A DNA stretch of 12,732 bases from a bacterium (GTDB lineage: Bacteria > SZUA-79 > Acidulodesulfobacterales > Acidulodesulfobacteraceae). The stretch is taken from contig JAJYHI010000036.1 of assembly GCA_021784835.1 (NCBI GenBank), forward strand, positions 1-12,732. The letters run 5' to 3'. The position numbers and the translations under genes are program-made. Below are positions 7,245-12,732 of this stretch, one piece after another (position 1 is the stretch's first letter; every line of letters begins with the position of its first letter). The notes under the pieces were generated by a model. It was not told the DNA's origin. It did no database searches and worked only from the letters and a program-made list of their open reading frames with translations.

Positions 7245-8273
7245 TTACCGTAAATCCGTCATTATAACCGAAATCTTCGTGCCCTTCCCTTTATGCGATT
7301 CGATATCGATATGGAATCCGTGGACGTCTACGATTCTTTTTGACAGGGCAAGACCAAGTCCTACGCCGTTTTTTTTAGTCGTAAAAAACGGTTCGAAAAC
7401 CTTCCCCGTCTTTTCTTTGTCGATGCCGCTTCCGTTGTCTTCGACGATGAGGCGTATATTATTTAAAACATAAGAAGAATATATTAGAACGTTTCCTTTT
7501 TTGTTTTCGTAAGACTCCGCGGCATTTAAAATTAAATTTTTAAAAACCTGAAACATTAAATCCCTGTCCATTTTAATATTAATACCGGGGTCGATAGAAA
7601 CCGAGAAATTAATTTCTTTGAATAACGGCCTGCTTCTAACGGTTTTGCATGCTTTTGCTATTAAATCGGAAAGATTTGTTTCTTCGCTGTTTATATCGCA
7701 ATCTTTAGTGAATCTTAGAATGTTGTCCATGGTTTGCGACAATCTCGAAGTCTCGTTTTCTATTTCGTTCCCTGTTTTTACGATTCCGTCCTTATCATAT
7801 TCGGGATTATTGACCTTTTCGGACAAGACTCTTGAATTAATCAACAGCGAATTTATATTTCCTTTAATTTCGTGCATAATGGTGGAAGGGATTTCCAAGA
7901 TGTTTTTTTCGATGGATTTTAAAGCGGATTCCGTAGCGTCCTGAGTTTGTATGAGCCTGTAAAAATATATAAACGTAAACGTTATCAGACAGGCGGATAA
8001 TAATACCGCGGCCGCAAAGATAAAGTAAAACGGGGCGCCGCCGTAGCCGCCTGACAAGGAAGGATAGGCGGGCTTCAAAACATTGTCGCCGTTAAAAAAG
8101 ACCATATCCGACCGCTTAACGGAATAAATATTGCCGGAAAATTTAGGATATAATTCGCCTAACATACCGTATACCGCATATGCAAAAAATCCGGTAGTTA
8201 GAATAAACAATGCGGTAATAAATTCCAGCAGGAAAACTTTGAATTTTTTAGTTTTCGCAACGCGTTTCAGCAT
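7245..8273 (-). CDS. Membrane sensor histidine kinase (NtrB-like core)
   Basis: Two-component sensor kinase of 342 aa. Two membrane segments (about 12-35 and 82-106) flank a short outside loop of about 45 residues, with no recognised sensor domain and no PAS or obvious HAMP. The dimerisation and phospho-acceptor region has His134 in MHEIKGNINSL. The ATPase part has an N box FKNLILNAAE (244-253), G1 VEDNGSGI (277-284), F box FEPFFTTK (293-300) and G2 GVGLGLALSKRI (303-314), so the kinase core is intact. The H box differs from the usual HE-x-x-NP: after H-E-I-K comes G-N, so the residue at +4 from His, normally Asn or Thr for phosphatase activity, is Gly. It lies 68 bases upstream of the NtrC-type regulator gene on the same strand and is its likely partner. 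The ATG has no strong ribosome binding site. The input signal is unknown. Confidence 0.9.
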   Translation of the reverse strand: MLKRVAKTKKFKVFLLEFITALFILTTGFFAYAVYGMLGELYPKFSGNIYSVKRSDMVFFNGDNVLKPAYPSLSGGYGGAPFYFIFAAAVLLSACLITFTFIYFYRLIQTQDATESALKSIEKNILEIPSTIMHEIKGNINSLLINSRVLSEKVNNPEYDKDGIVKTGNEIENETSRLSQTMDNILRFTKDCDINSEETNLSDLIAKACKTVRSRPLFKEINFSVSIDPGINIKMDRDLMFQVFKNLILNAAESYENKKGNVLIYSSYVLNNIRLIVEDNGSGIDKEKTGKVFEPFFTTKKNGVGLGLALSKRIVDVHGFHIDIESHKGKGTKISVIMTDLR

Positions 8274-8327
8274 AATTTAATATTTTATTACACCCTTAAA
8301 TAAAAATCAAGTTAAAGGCGGACGGCT

Positions 8328-9290
8328 CTAAAGGATGCCGACGGATTCAAGGCAGTCCGGTTTTTTGCGCCTTCTTTTCAAAATAAGGCTTGCCAATTCT
8401 ATGTCTTTTTTAATTCTGGATTCAAGTTCGGCTATATTATCGAACTTTATTTCCTCCCTTAATCTCTCCACAAAGAAAACCTCGATTTCGTTTCCGTAAA
8501 CGTCGCCGTCAAAATCGAATATATAAGATTCTATTCTTCTCATTATATCGTTAAACGTGGGATTTGAGCCGACATTTGTTACGGAAAAATAAATTTCGCC
8601 GTTTATTTTGACATGCGTCGCGTATACTCCGTCTTTTGGGAAAAGTTCTTCTTCGGGGATAATATTTGCGGTCGGAAATCCTAACTGCCGGCCCCTGCCG
8701 CACCCCTTTACCACCAGTCCGTGAACCGAATAATACCTTCCTAAAAACCTGTTTGCCGCGCATACCCTTCCCGCCGCAACCAATCTTCTTATAAGAGTGC
8801 TTGAAACGATTTCGCCGTCTATTACGACCGGCTCTACGACCTCCAGTCCGAATCCCATCTCATCGGAAAGTTTCTCCAGTAAAGGTATGCCGCCGGATTT
8901 TTTTGCGCCGAATCCAAAATCGTGCCCGACTATCATTTTAACGGGATTCAATTTTTTTGCTATAATGTTTTTAATAAAATCTTCGGGGGGCATATTTGCG
9001 AATTCCGGAGTAAATTTTATATATATTAAATAATCTATGCCCGTTTCCTCTATAAGTTCGACTTTTTTTTCGAATGTCGTGATAAGGTGGATTTTCCTTT
9101 CCGGATGAAGAACTCTTAGGGGGTGGGGATGAAAAGTAAGAACAACCGATACGGAATTTAACTTCGCGGCCGAATCTTTAGTGATTTCCATTAATTTTCT
9201 ATGGCCCAGATGTATTCCGTCGAAACTGCCTATCGTAATTACCGAGTTTTTAAAGTTTAAAGCGCGCTCGTTTATTTCCAAAACTTCCAA
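8328..9290 (-). CDS. ribF: Bifunctional riboflavin kinase / FAD synthetase
   Basis: Converts riboflavin to FMN and then FMN to FAD in the cytoplasm. The 320-aa length is normal for prokaryotic RibF. The N-terminal FAD synthetase (nucleotidyltransferase) half has GSFDGIHLGHR (21-31), FHPHPL (53-58), VGHDFGFG (121-128) and VSSTLIRRL (162-170). The C-terminal flavokinase half has GRGRQLGFPTANI (198-210), with the LGFPTAN nucleotide/Mg site, plus NVGSNPTF (239-246) and the candidate catalytic Glu in RRIESYIFDF (251-260). The start is TTG at 9290. It is supported by a strong GGAGG ribosome binding site 9 bases upstream (about 9300-9304), and no better ATG exists before the first motif. It begins 24 bases after ubiB on the same strand, so the two are probably co-transcribed. 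Confidence 0.95.
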   Translation of the reverse strand: MEVLEINERALNFKNSVITIGSFDGIHLGHRKLMEITKDSAAKLNSVSVVLTFHPHPLRVLHPERKIHLITTFEKKVELIEETGIDYLIYIKFTPEFANMPPEDFIKNIIAKKLNPVKMIVGHDFGFGAKKSGGIPLLEKLSDEMGFGLEVVEPVVIDGEIVSSTLIRRLVAAGRVCAANRFLGRYYSVHGLVVKGCGRGRQLGFPTANIIPEEELFPKDGVYATHVKINGEIYFSVTNVGSNPTFNDIMRRIESYIFDFDGDVYGNEIEVFFVERLREEIKFDNIAELESRIKKDIELASLILKRRRKKPDCLESVGIL

Positions 9291-9299
9291 ATGTCTGAA

Positions 9300-9304
9300 C
9301 CTCC
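9300..9304 (-). promoter_or_regulatory. Ribosome binding site for ribF
   Basis: On the minus strand GGAGG lies about 9 bases before the TTG at 9290. It is one of the strongest Shine-Dalgarno matches in the window and decides the TTG start of ribF. Confidence 0.75.
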
Positions 9305-9314
9305 AGACGTTTTA

Positions 9315-10997
9315 TTATTTAAACAAATAAATCAATATATACAATAACCCCATAATCCATCCCCCTATGCCCATTATTAAAATATAGGTGTGGGAAAACT
9401 CGCTTCCTATAAAAACAAGAACGCCGGAAGAAATTATGACGGATGCTATTAAAAGTCCGTTGGTAAGCCTTTTGCTCGACTTTTCCATTTCGCCTATAAG
9501 CCCTTCCAGGCCCTTATGAATAAAATCTATCGAGAAATTATCCTCGGACATTTTTTTAAGAATTTTTTCTGCTTTTTTTGGAAAACCTCCTAAGAAATCT
9601 TTATAGCTTTTCAGCTTATCGATAAAAGACTCTTTGATATCTTTGACTCTTTCTTTGTTGTCTATCAGCGAATCGAAATCAAAAAAATTTAGTCCCGAAT
9701 CGACGAAAGAAAACTCCGGGTCGAGAGTTTTTGCGATAGATTCTATGGGCAGCAGCGCCTTAAATAGCAGGGAAAGCTCCGACGGTATGACCAATTTATT
9801 TTTCTGCCCTATCTTTAAAGTTTCCAATAAAATCTCGGAGCTGTAAATATCCCTGAACGGCTTATTATAAAAACTTTCTATGAACTCCATAAGTTCGAAT
9901 TTAAAAAACTGCTCTTCCTTTTCCGTTAAATCGGCCATGCATATCTCTATAAACATTTTCGCCGCCTCTTCATAATTGCCGTTAAAGAATTCTACGAAAT
10001 ATTTAAGGATTTTTTTTCTTAAATCCTTGGTAAGAATTCCGATAGAGCCGAAATCTATTATTCCGATTTTATTCGAACTTATGACGAACACGTTCCCCGG
10101 ATGAGGGTCGGCGTTAAAATACCCTATAACGAATATCTGCTTAAAAAAGTGGTTTAAAAAAATTTTAAGGATTGTTTTATTATCGAAATCTCTTTTAGAC
10201 AGTTCTTCTAAATTGCTGACTTTTACGCCTTCTATAAAATCTTCGACCAATATTCCCTTAGAGGAATATTGCCAGTAAATTTTGGGTATTTCGACAGTGT
10301 CTTTGTCCAGATTAGATTTCCGTATCTTTTCCGTATATCCGGCTTCCGCCATAAAATCCAGCTCTGCTATAATGGATTTGCTGAACTCCCTGAATAATTC
10401 CTCTGCGTTATCTATGTAGAGCAGTTCTTTGACGGCGTCTTTGACTACGCCTACTATAAAATACATAACGTCGATATCATTTTTAATTATTTTATCGACG
10501 TTCTTTTTTTTAATTTTTACGGCGACGGCCGTTCCATCCTTCAGCGCCGCTTTATGCACCTGCGCGATGGAAGCGGAAGCAACCGGAGTTTCGTCGAACG
10601 AGCCGAATACGTCGTCTAAATTTTGCCCCGTTTCGGCTTTAAAAATTCCCTTGATTTCATCGATTCCGGTATAATCTATTCCCGCGTTATCCTGAAGTTT
10701 TCTTAATTCTACGATATACTTTAACGGCAGAGTCCTTATTTCCTGAGAAAACACCTGTCCAAGCTTTATGAAAGTAGGCCCCAGTTCCTCCAGCGCGTAT
10801 CTCAGCCTTATTTCCGGCGGAACGTTCTGGTAATCGTCCACGGGATAGGTAGCCTTAAGATATTTCTTAAATATAAAAAATTTAGAGAGCCCCGTATTTG
10901 TAATAACGTGATAAAAACCGTGTTTCGCAAATATGGACGCTACTTTCCGCACGCGTCTGACTGCCCTTATAAATCTGATAAAATCGCCTATTTTCAT
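9315..10997 (-). CDS. ubiB: UbiB/AarF/ABC1-family atypical protein kinase-like ATPase
   Basis: Member of the ABC1/ADCK/UbiB family, needed in many bacteria for isoprenoid quinone biosynthesis, probably as a membrane-associated ATPase assisting lipid intermediates. The 560-aa protein shows the diagnostic KxGQ motif (KLGQ, 78-81), the Ala-rich nucleotide loop ASASIAQVH (140-148) that replaces the Gly-rich loop of ordinary kinases, Lys161 in VAVK, ELDF at 212-215, NADPHPGN (295-302) and the DFG triplet (315-317). Two C-terminal membrane helices (about 513-531 and 537-558) are typical and anchor it to the inner membrane. The ATG overlaps the stop of the upstream RNase gene (ATGA, 10994-10997). 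The window's own quinone link is through the prenyl diphosphate made by IspA, which is an inference. No other ubi or men gene is visible. Confidence 0.93.
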   Translation of the reverse strand: MKIGDFIRFIRAVRRVRKVASIFAKHGFYHVITNTGLSKFFIFKKYLKATYPVDDYQNVPPEIRLRYALEELGPTFIKLGQVFSQEIRTLPLKYIVELRKLQDNAGIDYTGIDEIKGIFKAETGQNLDDVFGSFDETPVASASIAQVHKAALKDGTAVAVKIKKKNVDKIIKNDIDVMYFIVGVVKDAVKELLYIDNAEELFREFSKSIIAELDFMAEAGYTEKIRKSNLDKDTVEIPKIYWQYSSKGILVEDFIEGVKVSNLEELSKRDFDNKTILKIFLNHFFKQIFVIGYFNADPHPGNVFVISSNKIGIIDFGSIGILTKDLRKKILKYFVEFFNGNYEEAAKMFIEICMADLTEKEEQFFKFELMEFIESFYNKPFRDIYSSEILLETLKIGQKNKLVIPSELSLLFKALLPIESIAKTLDPEFSFVDSGLNFFDFDSLIDNKERVKDIKESFIDKLKSYKDFLGGFPKKAEKILKKMSEDNFSIDFIHKGLEGLIGEMEKSSKRLTNGLLIASVIISSGVLVFIGSEFSHTYILIMGIGGWIMGLLYILIYLFK

Positions 10998-12601
10998 ATA
11001 TTTTTCGTTAATTTGACAAATCTTAAATCTACTTCTCTTTTAAGAAGGTCTATCGAATATACGCTTACATCGACGCCGTCGCCTATTTTAAAAACCTTTC
11101 TGCTATGCCTTCCTTTAAGCGTTTTTGTGCCGTCGCTATATTCGTAATAATCGTCGGCTATGGTGGAAACGTGAACGAAACCCTGTATAAAGAACCCTTT
11201 TATATCTACAAAGAACCCGAAATTTACTACGTTTGTAATAAACCCTTCGTAAACGGCCTGCGCATTTTTCTTTAGAAACTGCATCTTCTTGAAATCCGAA
11301 TATTCTCTTTCCGCATCGGCCGAAAGTTTTTCTCTCCTTGAAATTGCGTTAGAAACCGTTTTTAAATAATCCAGGTTGAGCCATTCCGGATTTTTTTTAT
11401 TATCGCCAGCGGCTTCTCCGCCGCCGTCGCCGCAAACGATAAAAGCGAGAATCCTGTGTACCAATAAATCAGCGTATCTTCTTATGGGAGAGGTAAAATG
11501 GGTATAAGACGGCAGGGCAAGCCCGAAATGATGGATATTAACCGGAGAGTACGCCGCAATCCTCATTGACCTCAAAAATGCCTGCTCTAAAAAAGAAGCT
11601 AGAGGGGTTTCTTTCAGCTTATTAAGCATTTTTTGATAATCTAAGGAGCCTTCTAAGGAACCGCGCGTAAAGGATAGCTTGAAATATTTTAATATTTTCA
11701 AAAATTCCTTAACTTTTTCTTCATCAGGCCTCTCATGAACCCTGTAAATGGAATTGACCTTTTTGGCCTCTATAAATTCGGCGGCGGCGCAGTTTGCCGT
11801 TATCATAAAGTCCTCGATTAAATTGTGTGCAAAATTTCTAGGCTCCGGGATGACGTTTACGACTTCGTTGTTTTCGTCCAATTCCACCTTGCTCTTGACG
11901 GGGTCGAAATCTAAACTTCCGTTTTTTATTCTTTTATCCCTAAGGGTTTTTGCAAGTCTTTTCATGTCTAAGAGCATCCCTTTTACGGGAGAAAGTTTAT
12001 CCTCCAATTCGCGGGAAGGCTCTTCATGGGCTTCTATCGCGGCCAGATAATTATATACTTCGTTATACGTAAGCCTTCCGAAAGTCTTTATAGAACCCCT
12101 GTATATCGTTTTATTTTCTATTTTTCCGGAAACGGCATCTATATCCATTTCGCAGACCATTACAAATCTTCTTTTTTGAGGAAGAAGGCTGCACAGGTCG
12201 TTAGACAGCCTTTCGGGAAGCATAGGGTAAACCCGGCCGGGAAAATAAGTGGAATTGCCCCTTTTTAGGGCTTCCTTGTCTATGCGGCTTCCGTACCGGA
12301 CGAAATAAGAAACGTCGGCGATAGCGACATAAAGTTTAACGCTCCCTGCTTTTTTAGAGCTTTTTAGACAGACGGCATCGTCAAAATCCTTTGCGTCTTC
12401 CCCGTCTATAGTAACGAAGGGCAGGCTCGTTAAATCACGCCTTCTTCGTCCGCGTAAGCCGCCCGGCTTATCGCCGCCTGCTCCGCCCGCGCCGACTGCC
12501 GCATCCATTCCCGTTCCCGTTCCCGTTCCCGTACCGGAAACGGCAAACTCGTCCGAATTTTCTTCCCCTCCGCCCGCCGGTATTCCGTCAAGTTCTTCCA
12601 A
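10994..12601 (-). CDS. rnr: RNase R-like 3'-5' exoribonuclease lacking N-terminal cold-shock domains
   Basis: RNB-family processive 3'-5' exoribonuclease. The catalytic domain is complete (about 62-388): TIDGEDAKDFDDAV with metal-binding D66, D72, D74 and D75 (matching D272, D278, D280 and D281 of E. coli RNase R), GNSTYFPGRVYPMLPERLS (115-133), SPVNIHHFGLAL (352-363) and SPIRRYADLLVHR (371-383). A C-terminal S1 domain follows (about 449-528). Family members normally carry two cold-shock domains before RNB; here only about 60 residues precede it, rich in Gly, Thr and Arg, including (GT)n and GRRRR. The TTG at 12601 is used here, with GGGAG 12 bases upstream; ATG at 12508 would give 504 aa. 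The frame is closed by a stop at 12620-12622, and the sequence beyond looks non-coding. It is therefore either a natural short form or a gene that has lost its 5' part. The stop overlaps ubiB. Confidence 0.8.
   Translation of the reverse strand: MEELDGIPAGGGEENSDEFAVSGTGTGTGTGMDAAVGAGGAGGDKPGGLRGRRRRDLTSLPFVTIDGEDAKDFDDAVCLKSSKKAGSVKLYVAIADVSYFVRYGSRIDKEALKRGNSTYFPGRVYPMLPERLSNDLCSLLPQKRRFVMVCEMDIDAVSGKIENKTIYRGSIKTFGRLTYNEVYNYLAAIEAHEEPSRELEDKLSPVKGMLLDMKRLAKTLRDKRIKNGSLDFDPVKSKVELDENNEVVNVIPEPRNFAHNLIEDFMITANCAAAEFIEAKKVNSIYRVHERPDEEKVKEFLKILKYFKLSFTRGSLEGSLDYQKMLNKLKETPLASFLEQAFLRSMRIAAYSPVNIHHFGLALPSYTHFTSPIRRYADLLVHRILAFIVCGDGGGEAAGDNKKNPEWLNLDYLKTVSNAISRREKLSADAEREYSDFKKMQFLKKNAQAVYEGFITNVVNFGFFVDIKGFFIQGFVHVSTIADDYYEYSDGTKTLKGRHSRKVFKIGDGVDVSVYSIDLLKREVDLRFVKLTKNI
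12508..12531. repeat. Hexanucleotide tandem repeat, four perfect copies, inside rnr
   Basis: TTCCCG is repeated four times without interruption (plus strand), with a degenerate TACCGG beyond. Read on the minus strand in the rnr frame it encodes alternating Gly-Thr (GGA ACG). Because the unit is six bases, gain or loss of copies keeps the frame and changes only linker length. It lies immediately upstream of the alternative ATG at 12508 and offers GGGAA-type purine runs close to that start. Confidence 0.85.
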
Positions 12602-12603
12602 GG

Positions 12604-12632
12604 CTTTATACTGCTCCCATTAGTCAAGACAA
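12604..12632 (-). promoter_or_regulatory. Candidate sigma-70-type promoter before rnr
   Basis: On the minus strand TTGTCT, a 16-base spacer and TATAAA lie just upstream of the rnr reading frame, preceded by an A-rich run that could act as an UP element. Transcription would start close to or inside the TTG start at 12601. This would suit either a leaderless message or use of the downstream ATG at 12508. This is a pattern match only. Confidence 0.4.
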
Positions 12633-12708
12633 TTTTTTTATCTATCTACTTCCTCTTTTTATTTCCTTTTTTATTATTATATAATCTTTTATATCTTTTT
12701 ATGGATCA
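12631..12708. other. T-rich non-coding stretch upstream of rnr
   Basis: Almost pure A/T, with T runs and scattered C on the plus strand (purine-rich on the minus strand). I see no long open frame in it and no similarity to the cold-shock domain coding sequence expected upstream of an RNase R catalytic domain. Confidence 0.6.
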
Positions 12709-12730
12709 TCAAGAGGGGTACCCCTCTTGA
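12709..12730. repeat. Perfect 22-base palindrome at the window edge
   Basis: TCAAGAGGGGT followed directly by ACCCCTCTTGA is a perfect dyad centred on GGTACC. Symmetry stops at the flanking bases (A on both sides). Neither side shows an adjacent T tract within the window, so an intrinsic terminator is not demonstrated. It could be an operator, part of a terminator whose U tract lies outside the window, or an element end. Confidence 0.7.
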
Positions 12731-12732
12731 AA

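Noticed and set aside
8274..8327. Terminator or sigma-54 promoter between ribF and the sensor kinase
   Set aside because: There is no GC-rich stem followed by a T tract, and no GG-N10-GC element. The short GGCGGACGGC run does not form a convincing hairpin.
12508..12531. Possible CRISPR-like array
   Set aside because: The units are six bases with no spacers, so this is a coding microsatellite.
12430..12627. A 65-codon minus-strand frame with Arg-Glu repeats
   Set aside because: It is the hexamer repeat read in another frame over the start of the exonuclease gene; no domain, and the rnr frame carries the conserved motif.
12709..12730. Intrinsic terminator at the palindrome
   Set aside because: No T tract follows on the minus strand, and the window ends too soon to judge the plus strand.

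Overview
The window is an AT-rich bacterial chromosome segment, densely packed with mostly housekeeping genes. The organism is Gram-negative-like: it has a sigma-54-dependent NtrC-type regulator, a UbiB/AarF quinone-pathway protein, a TPR protein with an export signal, and an MEP-pathway isoprenoid block in the order xseB-ispA-dxs-tlyA. That order is familiar to me from deltaproteobacteria-like genomes. The proteins are rich in Lys, Ile and Asn and carry Gly-rich linkers, which suggests a deeply branching or uncultured lineage. I cannot name the taxon from sequence alone. I see no mobile element, tRNA, rRNA, CRISPR array or phage gene.

Plus-strand block (about 176-5719): xseB, ispA, dxs, tlyA and a TPR gene. 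xseB/ispA and tlyA/TPR are joined by ATGA overlaps, and dxs/tlyA overlap by about 40 bases. Only the 79-base ispA-dxs gap is a possible internal promoter site. dxs makes 1-deoxy-D-xylulose 5-phosphate, the entry point of the MEP pathway, and ispA elongates the resulting C5 units to a prenyl diphosphate. xseB and tlyA supply the exonuclease VII small subunit and an rRNA 2'-O-methyltransferase. The TPR protein is probably exported or membrane-anchored.

Minus-strand block (12601 down to 5716): an RNase R-like exoribonuclease, ubiB, ribF, a two-TM sensor histidine kinase and an NtrC-family response regulator. rnr/ubiB share an ATGA overlap, and ribF starts 24 bases after ubiB with a strong ribosome binding site. 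The kinase follows after 54 bases and the regulator after 68 more. The two blocks converge, and the TPR and regulator stop codons overlap at 5716-5719 with no terminator between them.

The main oddities are in the RNase R-like gene. It lacks the usual N-terminal cold-shock domains and begins instead with a Gly/Thr/Arg-rich stretch containing a hexanucleotide tandem repeat, preceded by a T-rich non-coding stretch and a perfect 22-base palindrome at the window edge. Lesser points are a substituted H-box and phosphatase motif in the kinase, and substituted catalytic-motif positions in IspA and Dxs. I did not find a convincing new multi-gene system; the content is largely conserved core metabolism and regulation.
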